From Chloroflexi bacterium TSY (lineage in GTDB: Bacteria > Chloroflexota > Anaerolineae > Caldilineales > Caldilineaceae), in NCBI GenBank assembly GCA_019217005.1, contig JAHBNG010000001.1, forward strand, positions 1 to 64,000: 64,000 bases of DNA, in the 5' to 3' direction. How positions within the stretch are numbered: position 1 is the stretch's first letter; each line of letters starts with the position of its first letter. The position numbers were made by a program, and so were the translations under genes. The notes under the pieces are model-generated. The model made no database searches, had not been told where the DNA came from, and saw only the letters and a list, made by a program, of their open reading frames with translations. This document shows, piece by piece, positions 54,576 through 62,418 of this stretch.

Positions 54576-55022
54576 TTACCTAATCTCTGGAATGATGACC
54601 TCTTTGCCATAAACCCTACTCAAGACTTCCAATAGCTTTTTTGTTGTCCCTGCTATATCATCCTCTGCTTCGCTTAAATTACTCACGATAATTGGAGGTA
54701 CCAGAGCACTACCCCACTTTGCATATTGTTCCTTTGCTAGATAATAGTTTTTCTTGTGTATTTCTAGCATCTTCATAAGATGCTGTAAATCTGATTGTGT
54801 GTCATTCCAGATAGATTCGGATATTGAATGTTGTAAAGCTAGGTTCTTTGAGTAGATTGTATCTTCTGAGTCAATGCTCGAATTTAGTTGATCTATCGAC
54901 TGTGCCTCTTGATGAGCATTGGTTTTACGCCGTTCCCTTCGCTCCTCTAGGATCTTGCCTGCTTCATCAAAGATAAAATCGACAGCTTTGAGTAGGGCTG
55001 GGATAGCAATAGTCTCAAACAT
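54576..55022 (-). CDS. helical hypothetical protein paired with the macro-domain gene
   Basis: 148 residues: a weakly hydrophobic amphipathic N-terminus (FETIAIPALLKAVDFIFDEA), then a charged helix (GKILEERRERRKTNAHQEAQ) and coiled-coil (LQHLMKMLEIHKKNYYLAKE). AAGGAGACATT lies just before the ATG. The layout resembles small helical effector or adaptor proteins encoded next to signalling NTPases or ADP-ribose enzymes, but no family is recognised. It forms a two-gene operon with the macro-domain gene. Confidence 0.65.
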   Translation of the reverse strand: MFETIAIPALLKAVDFIFDEAGKILEERRERRKTNAHQEAQSIDQLNSSIDSEDTIYSKNLALQHSISESIWNDTQSDLQHLMKMLEIHKKNYYLAKEQYAKWGSALVPPIIVSNLSEAEDDIAGTTKKLLEVLSRVYGKEVIIPEIR

Positions 55023-55256
55023 AATGTCTCCTTATTCCAATGCTGATAGTCGACCCAATAAGGGGTAAATTCGTAATACATCCTATTTTTTACTCACTTT
55101 GTGGTTCAAATACTTCGCTGATCTATAACGCGAAATTGTAGAGTAGCGCTCGAAGGAATCTTAAAGTTGTGAAGCCTATCAAACAAATAATACTGTTTTA
55201 CCGTCGACTCATCGACGATAAAATTTGTATGTACGCCACCTACGATTTTGAAAATA

Positions 55257-55292
55257 TTTGAGGATCTAACCCCCAGGATTTAGATCCTCAAA
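55257..55292 (-). terminator. hairpin after the integrase fragment
   Basis: TTTGAGGATCTAA (55257-55269) and TTAGATCCTCAAA (55280-55292) are a perfect 13-bp stem with a 10-nt loop. On the minus strand it lies about 12 bp after the stop and is followed by TATTTTC. Confidence 0.6.
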
Positions 55293-55303
55293 TAGACCCT
55301 ACT

Positions 55304-55700
55304 TCAAATCTGAATCCTCTCTACCACCTTGCGCCTGACAATCTTATCCCGCCGATCATATTTCATCGTCGTCCGAATATCCACATGACAGGCTAGATTC
55401 TGGACTTTTTCCAACGTAGCGCCATTGATCAACGCATCAGTGATGCCAGTAACTCTAAAGGTGTGACAGCAGATGGTTTCTGATAATCCCGTCTTCTTGG
55501 CATATCCTTTAATCATTTGTATTACCGAATGGCGTGTCATGGCCTCATCGGTGAGTTGGCGACCGCTTGTCAGTTTGCGAAAGAGGGGAATCTTCTTCTG
55601 ACTTTCAACTCCAGTAGTTTCCATGTAGGCATCCACAGTCTCCACCGCCAGATGATGAGCTGAACTATGGGTACCAGCGAGATCGACGCGTAGACGTACG
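55304..55700 (-). pseudogene. tyrosine recombinase/integrase, C-terminal fragment
   Basis: The frame holds CCHTFRVTGITDALINGATL and VQNLACHVDIRTTMKYDRRD, that is the H-x-x-R box and the catalytic Tyr of a tyrosine recombinase. The first Arg and the N-terminal domain are missing; upstream the frame (RVDLAGTHSSAHHLAVETVD) fades into unrelated sequence before MITE-A. Possibly a leftover of the integrase of the adjacent plasmid/ICE-like module. Confidence 0.75.
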
Positions 55701-55779
55701 CTAACAGCTAGAAATTCGCTAAAAACCTATTCAGACCTAATAAAATATAATAATTCTTGTTGTTTTATCAATGGTTTTC

Positions 55780-55935
55780 GGGGTGGTTCATTTTAGCTGG
55801 ATAGATAGGTTTACACTTTTAGAAACAGAAAGAACGTTTATATTCTCTGATTTCGCCGGTTCTCAGAGAGAAAACGGTCTCATATAGATTTTTGTCTATA
55901 TATCAAAAGTGTAAACCTAATTTTGAACCACCCCC
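55780..55935. mobile_element. MITE-A copy 4
   Basis: 156 bp, essentially identical to copy 2 at 10365-10520, ends GGGGTGGTTCA and TGAACCACCCC. Flanks do not show a matching 8-bp duplication, so later rearrangement is possible. Confidence 0.92.
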
Positions 55936-56064
55936 AGCTTTCGGTGAATTATTGTTATCGAATAAACGGTCCTTTTTAGTGAATCTTATACCCAAAGCTA
56001 GCGGGTTTCTCTCTGGTCAAGCCCATTTAAATTTTTCTTAACGTACATTTACGCGTGAATCTCG

Positions 56065-56277
56065 TTGGTACCCTATTATGAGCGCTCCCTGGCCATCAAA
56101 GAGCAAATGGGCGACACCCACGGCATCGGCAAAACCTACAACAATCTGGGCTTGGTCTACTCTCGCCAAGGGGATGCAGAACGGGCGGAGACTCTTTGGC
56201 GGGAGGCACTGACCAGACTGCACCCCGATTCTCCAGAGTACCAAGAGTTACAGGAGCGGTTGCAGGAGGGTGATTAA
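56065..56277 (+). pseudogene. TPR tail of a lost NLR-like protein
   Basis: Reads VPYYERSLAIKEQMGDTHGI, then TYNNLGLVYSRQGDAERAET and LWREALTRLHPDSPEYQELQ. This is a paralogue of the last unit and tail of the NB-ARC-TPR protein at 23672-25933. The 5' part is absent; the sequence before 56060 is unrelated. Confidence 0.7.
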
Positions 56278-56400
56278 ACAGAGGAGTTTCAGGCTGAGCC
56301 GCTTTTTTTGCATTGTTGTGCAGAACAGCAAACATGGCTTATGATATGAACAATGTGGCATGAATGAGCCGCCTTCTTTGCAAAAACAGAGGCATGAATC

Positions 56401-56770
56401 ATGTTTCAAGTCATATATGAATACCAAGGTACCTGACCAGATGAGGGCAAGCTGAGCGTCAATGGTCAGTTTATGGAAAAAGCCTTTTCGGGCGAGATTG
56501 AGGTGTCGCCGACCAGAGCAAAGCGAGAGGCGAATAACTACCTGAGCCGCGATGTCTCAACGGGACTCTATGCCGAACACCCGACGCTTATCTGGGGGGG
56601 AGAAGCCTCGCTGGAGGCTCTCTTTAAGCTTGCGCTTACCGAGTTTGGAGACAACGGAAATTCCTGGCTCGATCGAAATCGATGCCTTGACTGGTGAAGT
56701 TGTTTCCCTTTCGGCCAATCAACTCAAGCTCATCCGATCTGGTGTCATCGGATTGGACCAAATTGAATAA
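56401..56770 (+). pseudogene. small gene paired with the TPR tail, broken
   Basis: MFQVIYEYQGT is followed by a TGA, then PDEGKLSVNGQFMEKAFSGE, NYLSRDVSTGLYAEHPTLIW and ALFKLALTEFGDNG. After a frame change comes GSIEIDALTGEVVSLSANQL ending SGVIGLDQIE. The ending equals that of the C39-like remnant at 26913, which also follows a TPR tail. A nonsense change and a frameshift inactivate it. Confidence 0.6.
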
Positions 56771-57189
56771 GAGAAGAGAATGGTCCACCACCTTTGCACA
56801 CCAAATCAATTTGTGCTAAAGTACCCCTAATACGCGGCAAGACGGCCATCCATCCGGACCACCGTCTTGCCTTCAACCGAATATATTGATTTTCGCCTGA
56901 TGCAGGTGCACAAACACCCACACCAGGCTAACCCGAACCGTTGGCATACCAACGGCAGGGCTAAAGTGCATTGTATCATGTCGTGATTCGTGGTGCGTAA
57001 AACGTTTTACGTGGACTGTGATTCGTGGCATGATGGATGCAATTTCTCCTCTGCTATTGATACCCCATTGTCCATCGTGGCAGTGCTGGGTCAAACGCCG
57101 CTCAACGGTTTTGGTTGGGCGGCGTTTTTTGATTCCAAGGTCCAAGGTCCAAGGTCAAGACTCAGGACTCAAAAAGAGGAGAGACGATC
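56771..57189. other. intergenic region with palindrome and short tandem repeats
   Basis: Contains a perfect 16-bp palindrome CGTAAAACGTTTTACG (56996-57011), repeated GTGATTCGTGG, and GGTCCAAGGTCCAAGGTC just before the next gene. No gene seen; a minus-strand frame at 56873-57145 has no support. Confidence 0.5.
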
Positions 57190-58076
57190 ATGATCCAGTT
57201 TATGAACATTTTTCAAGCGATTACCGAGGCTGGTTTGCCGATGTCCACGGAGTTGGTGGGGTTGAAGTTGTTGGTGGCCGCGCGGGATGCGGCGGGGCAA
57301 CTGGAGTTGCGCTGGGATGAGTTGCTGGAGATCTGCCGGGTGCGCAATCCGGGGTCTGCGACGCGGCATTTGGCGCGACTGGGGCAAACAGGTGTGCTGC
57401 GGTTTGCTGTCGATGGGTTGGTGACCATCGAGTTTGTCGACGCAAGCGAGGAAGAGCCAGAACAAGGAGAGGAGCGCGCAGAGCCAGTGGACCAAATTGG
57501 CGCGTGTGAGAAAGAGGCTGGGGCGAAGGCTGAGGCCGAGGAAGGGGTGGTTGTGTCTAGTCTGGGAGAGAGAGATGAGACGGAGACGGAGGAGGGAGAT
57601 GGGCGCGCTGATCTGGCGCGCGGGATCTGTTCTGTTTGTCTGTTGATCATACATGCGTACGCGAAGAGAACAACACACAGACAGACCCATTGGACCATTT
57701 TGGCGCGCAAGGTGAAAAGGCTGAGGCTGAGGAAGAGGATGCAGAGCTGGTCTTGACGGAGGATGAGCGGCGGGGGGTGGCGTTGTTGACGGATGAGGCA
57801 GTGGGGATGGCGCCGCGGATGGCGCGGCAGTTGGTGCGGTTGTATGACTTTGAGGGGTTGTGTCGGCAGGTGGCCACCTGGTGGGATGAGTTGGAACAGG
57901 GGGTTGTACGCGGGACGGGGGCGTTGGTGCATCAGTTGCGCCATCGTTTCAGCGTGGCGCGGCAGTTTGATGCTTTTTTGGGGAGTGAGCTGTTTGAGCG
58001 GCATGGGTTGGCCGCGGTGTTGGGGCCGCGCAAGCGGTCGGTGTTGGAGGAGTTTGCGGATGTGATTATTCGGTGA
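57190..58076 (+). pseudogene. helix-turn-helix replication-type protein, frameshifted
   Basis: Frames 57190-57756 and 57636-58076 join near 57600-57690. N-terminus: AITEAGLPMSTELVGLKLLV and WDELLEICRVRNPGSATRHL, a winged-helix-like domain; then an acidic Glu/Ala linker with an internal near-repeat (DQIGACEKEAGAKAEAEE and DHFGAQGEKAEAEEED); then GVALLTDEAVGMAPRMARQL and LCRQVATWWDELEQGV, which resembles C-terminal parts of plasmid replication proteins. AGGAGAG precedes the start. First gene of the plasmid/ICE-like module. Confidence 0.6.
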
Positions 58077-58310
58077 AGGGGAGGAAGAAGAGAGGCGAAG
58101 GCTGAGGGGGTTGAGGCGTGTCGGTGTCGCTTGGCGTTCATTTCGTTGACCCATGTGCGACGCTCAGGTTTGGCGATTCTGGACTCTTGGTGCGCACGGC
58201 AATCTGTGCGACGCACCTTCGACGAACGAGCATCGCACTGACCTAGGCTAGATGGATGCTAGCAGCACGACCCACGTCTCAACCGGTACCACGCAACACG
58301 AGTACAAACC

Positions 58311-59324
58311 ATGACAACGATTCGACAATGGATCGCTTGGGTAGAGCGACATCTGGAAACGCTCATCGTCACGGAAGGTCTCCACGTGGGGTTGGCGGGG
58401 GTGACGCAGGGGCCGTTGACGGTGACCTTTCGGTTGCGCTTGTTGCGCCCGACGCCGCGGGCGCTGAAGAGGCTGTTGGGGTTGGGGCCGGCGCTGGCCC
58501 AGGCGCTGCAGGTGGATGGGGTGCGCATCGATGATACGGCGCGTGGGGTGCTGGTGGAGGTGCCCAGTCCACAGCCGCGAACGCCGAGTGGTCGGGACCT
58601 GGCGCGGCAGACGCAGGGGCTCACGGTGGGGTTGGACCAGTGGCGCAGGCCGGTGCGGGTGGATCTGCGCCAGCATCCGGCGCTGCTCTTTGTGGGGCCG
58701 ACGCGGCGGGGTAAGACCTCGGCCATGAAGTCTGTGCTCTATGCCTTGGCCAGGCAGAACCCGTCCGATCTCCAAACAGGTCAGGGATTGCACTACGTGA
58801 TTGTGGGGCAGAAGCGGCGGGACTGGGCTGCCTTTGGGGATGCGGCGGGCTGTCTGGGCGTGGTCAGCGATCCCAGTGAAGCGGTCCAGGTGCTGGAGTG
58901 GGTGGCGGGGCGTCTGCTGCCGCAGCGGAGCCGTGGCGGCCAGCGAGGGACGGCGCTGCTGTTGGTGATCGATGATCTGGTCAATCTCTTGAAGCGGGTG
59001 CCGCAGATTGCCGCGCCCATGGGCGAGTTGGCCAGCATGGGCGGTGGGGTGAATCTTTTCCAGCTGATCGGCACCCAACACGCTGGCTCCAAGAGCGGCA
59101 CCGGGGGCAGCGACGTGGAGGATAACATCACGGCGCGCGTTGTCTACAAGCCTTCCTCGGCCACGGCAGGGGCGCGGTCGGCTGGCGTCGGGGGCCTGGG
59201 GCTGGAGCAACTGAGCGGTCGCAAGGGAGATGCCTTGCTTGTGCTGGATGGGCATCCGCGGCGGGTGGCGACGGGGTATACGAGCGACCGGATGATTGTG
59301 CAGCTGCCGGGGGGGGAGGTCTGA
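58311..59324 (+). CDS. FtsK/SpoIIIE-like DNA translocase ATPase
   Basis: 337 residues, no membrane segment. Walker A FVGPTRRGKTSAMKSVLYAL near 131-140, Walker B TALLLVIDDLVNLLKR near 220, and NLFQLIGTQHAG plus GKGDALLV-type ending typical of FtsK-like motors (SGRKGDALLVLDGHPRRVAT). Small FtsK-like ATPases of this kind drive double-stranded DNA transfer in actinomycete ICEs and act in some plasmids. It fits a mobile replicon with the neighbouring helix-turn-helix and replication proteins. The stop is 4 bp from the next start. Confidence 0.85.
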   Translation: MTTIRQWIAWVERHLETLIVTEGLHVGLAGVTQGPLTVTFRLRLLRPTPRALKRLLGLGPALAQALQVDGVRIDDTARGVLVEVPSPQPRTPSGRDLARQTQGLTVGLDQWRRPVRVDLRQHPALLFVGPTRRGKTSAMKSVLYALARQNPSDLQTGQGLHYVIVGQKRRDWAAFGDAAGCLGVVSDPSEAVQVLEWVAGRLLPQRSRGGQRGTALLLVIDDLVNLLKRVPQIAAPMGELASMGGGVNLFQLIGTQHAGSKSGTGGSDVEDNITARVVYKPSSATAGARSAGVGGLGLEQLSGRKGDALLVLDGHPRRVATGYTSDRMIVQLPGGEV

Positions 59325-59328
59325 CAAG

Positions 59329-59748
59329 ATGACGAGGGATAGGGCTGAGGATGAGGCTAAGGTTGAGGAAGAAGAGGCGGAGACCGAAGGGCTGTCCCAG
59401 GCTGGGGGGCTGGGAGTGGTTGAGATTGGTTGGGATGCCTCCCGTGACAACCAGGTACAACCGGTGCAACCGGTGGTTGTGGCCCCCAAGGATGGCGGTG
59501 GGGGCGGTTCTGTGGATGGTGCGGGGGTGGGGGGTGTACAACCGGTTGGGGCAACTGGTGAGGTGGTTGTGACATGGCCGATTTCGAGGCGACCGCCGAC
59601 GGTGGAGGAGGCGGCGGCGATGCGGGCGATGAAGGCGGCTGAGCAGTTGAGTTTGAATAAGCTTTGTTTTCGCTGTTATGGATTCAAGGATGGGGCTGTG
59701 TTGGGATGGGTGAAGGAAGCGGTGGAAGATGACAGGATGACGAGATGA
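59329..59748 (+). CDS. hypothetical protein of the FtsK module
   Basis: 139 residues. Acidic N-terminus, Gly/Val-rich middle (PVQPVVVAPKDGGGGGSVDG) of low complexity, and a better conserved-looking tail: ISRRPPTVEEAAAMRAMKAA and QLSLNKLCFRCYGFKDGAVL. The tail may bind a partner or nucleic acid; the CxxC suggests metal. It follows the ATPase by 4 bp and so is translated with it. Confidence 0.55.
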   Translation: MTRDRAEDEAKVEEEEAETEGLSQAGGLGVVEIGWDASRDNQVQPVQPVVVAPKDGGGGGSVDGAGVGGVQPVGATGEVVVTWPISRRPPTVEEAAAMRAMKAAEQLSLNKLCFRCYGFKDGAVLGWVKEAVEDDRMTR

Positions 59749-59780
59749 CAGGGTGACGAGATGACAGGGTGACAGGGTGG
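59728..59780. repeat. tandem GATGACAGGGTGACGA repeat
   Basis: About three and a half imperfect copies of GATGACAGGGTGACGA overlap the stop of the preceding gene. The end of that gene may therefore vary in length. Confidence 0.7.
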
Positions 59781-59894
59781 TAAGGGGTTGTGTGTTTAGG
59801 GTGTTTGGATACGGATCTGAAGACAAATGGAGGGCAAGGGGGCAAGGTTGCAAGGGTGTGGAGCAAATCACTCTGCAACTCTGCAACTTTTATC

Positions 59895-60344
59895 ATGAAA
59901 AAGATATTTGCGATGATTGTGGCGGCTCCGGTTTTGGCTTTGTTTGCTGGGGCTGGGGTGTTGGCTTGGAACATTAGTCGGACGTGGGACGCGCGGAATA
60001 CGGATGCGTTGATCAGCGGGATGATTGCCGCGTGCAGTATGGGCGGCATTGTGGTGGCGGGGATTCTGGCCGCGATTGTGGGGATCCCGCTGGCCATGCG
60101 GTTGATTGATCAGTGGCAGCAGGGTGAGCGGTTCAAGGGGACGGCTGGTGCGTGGAACGCATTGCCGCCGCCATCAAATCAGGTGCGGACAAATGAGACA
60201 ATCCCGAAGCAGCTCGATTATCGAGAGCCACGGCCGCCAACGATCGAGATGAGGGAAGAGGGAGGGTCCTGGCAGAGTGCGGGGCCGGGTGCCTATGATT
60301 TGTGGGAGGATGCAGATTCAACGGATTTGCGCGAATTTAAGTAA
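59895..60344 (+). CDS. small two-helix membrane protein
   Basis: 149 residues from ATG 59895. Membrane segments KKIFAMIVAAPVLALFAGAG and ACSMGGIVVAGILAAIVGIP, followed by a cytoplasmic, proline-rich tail (AWNALPPPSNQVRTNETIPK). The frame reads back to 59790, but the first 35 residues there are repeat-like. The next gene encodes a protein of the same plan, so the two may interact. Function unknown. Confidence 0.6.
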   Translation: MKKIFAMIVAAPVLALFAGAGVLAWNISRTWDARNTDALISGMIAACSMGGIVVAGILAAIVGIPLAMRLIDQWQQGERFKGTAGAWNALPPPSNQVRTNETIPKQLDYREPRPPTIEMREEGGSWQSAGPGAYDLWEDADSTDLREFK

Positions 60345-60489
60345 AGTCTAGAAAGAGATTAGAAATAGGAGACGGATTTTCACAGATACACACGGATAAA
60401 ATCCTGAAAATCTAATCAATCCGTGTCCAAATCCTTTCTCGGCTTCACTTAACTATAGATGTTCAGATAATGTTTTTCCACGCGAAACA

Positions 60490-60588
60490 GAAGCTTGTCA
60501 GCATCTCAGCCGGTCAGCCAGAGAGCTGACTCGCTGACTGGCTGAAATGCCATCAACCACAGGAAATTCTTTTTCTGAAAGGCTATAG
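60490..60588. repeat. TCAGC-type hairpin repeat E7
   Basis: Reverse complement of E2 (19016-19112) with few differences. It lies between two small membrane-protein genes. Confidence 0.75.
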
Positions 60589-60682
60589 TTCAACTTAACT
60601 GACTCCGATAGAATCTGTGAAAATCAGCTAAATCCGTTAAATCTGCGTTTGATAATCAGCTTCATTTAAGGAGAAGAGAACG

Positions 60683-61036
60683 ATGAAATATTTTCTTGGA
60701 TTTGTGTTGTTGCTCTTTGTGGGCGTTGTAGGGTGGCGCATTGGTGAGAGTTTGAGCAGCGATGTGACGGGGATGGCGGTGGGGATGCTGTTGGGCATAA
60801 TGGCCGGGATTCCGACTGCGCTTTTGGTGTTGGTATCGAGCCGGCCGCGTGAAGAGTCTGTGCATCCGCCTCGCCAAGTCGCCCCGCCTCCACCCGTTAT
60901 TGTTGTCGAGCCACCGGAACACGCCAAGCTCTATGATGTTCCGGTTGGCACCAACGTCAGCGAACTGCAGCGATCGTTGCCGGGCTGTTATGTGGTGCGG
61001 TATGGGCAGCAGGTGGCTGTGTGGGAGCGGGAATAG
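60683..61036 (+). CDS. small two-helix membrane protein, second
   Basis: 117 residues. MKYFLGFVLLLFVGVVGWRI and AVGMLLGIMAGIPTALLVLV are membrane segments; a proline-rich linker (HPPRQVAPPPPVIVVEPPEH) and a short domain (YDVPVGTNVSELQRSLPGCY) follow. GGAGAAGAGAACG precedes the start. Same plan as the previous gene (hairpin membrane anchor plus tail). Unknown function in the mobile module. Confidence 0.65.
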   Translation: MKYFLGFVLLLFVGVVGWRIGESLSSDVTGMAVGMLLGIMAGIPTALLVLVSSRPREESVHPPRQVAPPPPVIVVEPPEHAKLYDVPVGTNVSELQRSLPGCYVVRYGQQVAVWERE

Positions 61037-61166
61037 TCTTGCATATTTGCCGGGGTGGTTTGGTTTTGTATTCTGTTTTAGCAGTGATATAGTAGCGTTT
61101 AATTGAGAACACATGTTCTGTGATATGTCTGCATCGATAGGGGAAAGTGGGAAGGAGAGCTCAACA

Positions 61167-62087
61167 ATGAAAGCGGTTTTCAATTTCAAAGGCTTGGTGC
61201 ATTTGGTGATGATTGCCTTTGCTGTGGCCAGTTTGGGCAACGTCCACGCTTTTTTGTCCAGCGCCGGACATCCCTCTGAAGTGGCTTGGGCGTTGGGCAT
61301 TGCATTAGGCTCGGCGCTGGTGATAGTGGCCATGATGATCACCCATGTGGATCGAGAAGTGGATCCAGACGCTTTTTGGTGGCTGGTGGCCACAGAGATT
61401 GGCTTGGGGTTGATTTCAGGGGCACTCCAGGCCGCAGAATATAGCAAACATCTCCATTTGGCCTGGTCCGTCATTTTGGGCTTTGGCATTCCTCTGGTGG
61501 GCGAGGTCTGTTTGGCGTTCGCTGCCTCTGCCTACATTAGAGCCCGCAGTCGGGAGCGCTTTCGCACGGTATCCGTCACGATTGAAACCGCCGTAGCCGA
61601 TCGACTGGAGTCCGCCATTGATGAACTGGATCCCCAGACCATCAACCGGCACGTGGCCAAAACCATCAACCAATTGGCGCGCCAGGCTGTTGAGAGCGTG
61701 GCAACACAAGCTGCCCACTATTATCAACGTCCGGCAGCGGAGGACGTAACAACAGATCTTGCCGTCGTTGCGCCCGCAATGGATAAAGAATCTGCCCAAA
61801 TACGTCGAGATGGTGCGCCCACTTTGGAGATGGCCAACGAGCAGCGGGCCATCAACACCCAGGCCAAAAAGTCTGCCATCCTTGACGTTTTGATGAATGA
61901 AGGACCGCAAGGAATTTCAGCAATTGCGGCAGCGATTGGCGTACATCGAGATACAGCCCGCCGTTATCTGAATGAATTGCTCGATCTGGGCCAAGTTGAA
62001 AACGTCAATCGCAAATGGCGTTTGGTGAAATTGACGGTGCCTGAACCTGAGCAGATTGTCTTGAATGGGAGTGGCGTATCGGGGTAA
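61167..62087 (+). CDS. multi-helix membrane protein with C-terminal winged-helix domain
   Basis: About 306 residues from ATG 61167, chosen for AAGGAGAG 7 nt upstream (the frame runs back to 61113). Four membrane segments: LVHLVMIAFAVASLGNVHAF, ALGIALGSALVIVAMMI, WWLVATEIGLGLISGALQAA, AWSVILGFGIPLVGEVCLAF. A coiled region follows (RLESAIDELDPQTINRHVAK) and a helix-turn-helix tail (MNEGPQGISAIAAAIGVHRD, TARRYLNELLDLGQVENVNR). A DNA-binding domain tethered to the membrane suggests anchoring of the replicon or membrane-linked regulation. Related to mobile-element spacer proteins in position. Confidence 0.75.
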   Translation: MKAVFNFKGLVHLVMIAFAVASLGNVHAFLSSAGHPSEVAWALGIALGSALVIVAMMITHVDREVDPDAFWWLVATEIGLGLISGALQAAEYSKHLHLAWSVILGFGIPLVGEVCLAFAASAYIRARSRERFRTVSVTIETAVADRLESAIDELDPQTINRHVAKTINQLARQAVESVATQAAHYYQRPAAEDVTTDLAVVAPAMDKESAQIRRDGAPTLEMANEQRAINTQAKKSAILDVLMNEGPQGISAIAAAIGVHRDTARRYLNELLDLGQVENVNRKWRLVKLTVPEPEQIVLNGSGVSG

Positions 62088-62109
62088 TGGTTTGGCAAGA
62101 TTCTGCGCT

Positions 62110-62197
62110 TTAGTACTGATCCGAAAAGTTCTGTGACGAATCATCCTTGTCCGAGAAGCAGATCGGACTCACAACCACTTTTCGGATAGATTCTTAG
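62110..62197. repeat. MITE-C copy 4
   Basis: Diverged copy starting TTAGTACTGATCCGAAAAGT and ending CTTTTCGGATAGATTCTTAG, with TTAG at each edge. Confidence 0.8.
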
Positions 62198-62345
62198 AGA
62201 AAGTTGTTCCGTCAACTTGAATCTCTAGTGAAATGCTCCCCGAAGAACAAGCCCCAAAAATACCTATTATGATGTGAAACCTTTGTCTTGCGTCCTGCGT
62301 AGTGTCATATGTAGTGTGATGGTTTTCTCCTGAAAATGTGGGGTT

Positions 62346-62378
62346 AAAAGAGCCTGGTCATTAAGATCAGGCTCTTTT
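62346..62378. terminator. bidirectional terminator
   Basis: AAAAGAGCCTG (62346-62356) and CAGGCTCTTTT (62368-62378), a perfect 11-bp stem with A/T runs on both sides, between convergent genes. Confidence 0.85.
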
Positions 62379-62418
62379 GCATTCAACTAACTATCGCTGT
62401 TGCCAATGTCAATGGCTC

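Noticed and set aside
57213..58154. Long minus-strand frame of 313 residues
   Set aside because: It lies opposite the helix-turn-helix gene; composition is Pro/Ser/Arg-rich as expected for the antisense of a GC-rich gene, with no start site.
58248..59489. Minus-strand frame of 413 residues opposite the FtsK-like gene
   Set aside because: The plus strand has clear Walker A and B motifs; the minus frame is rich in His, Arg, Pro and Gln and shows no domain.
60662..61489. Minus-strand frame of 275 residues
   Set aside because: It covers two plus-strand membrane genes with good ribosome sites and is not protein-like.
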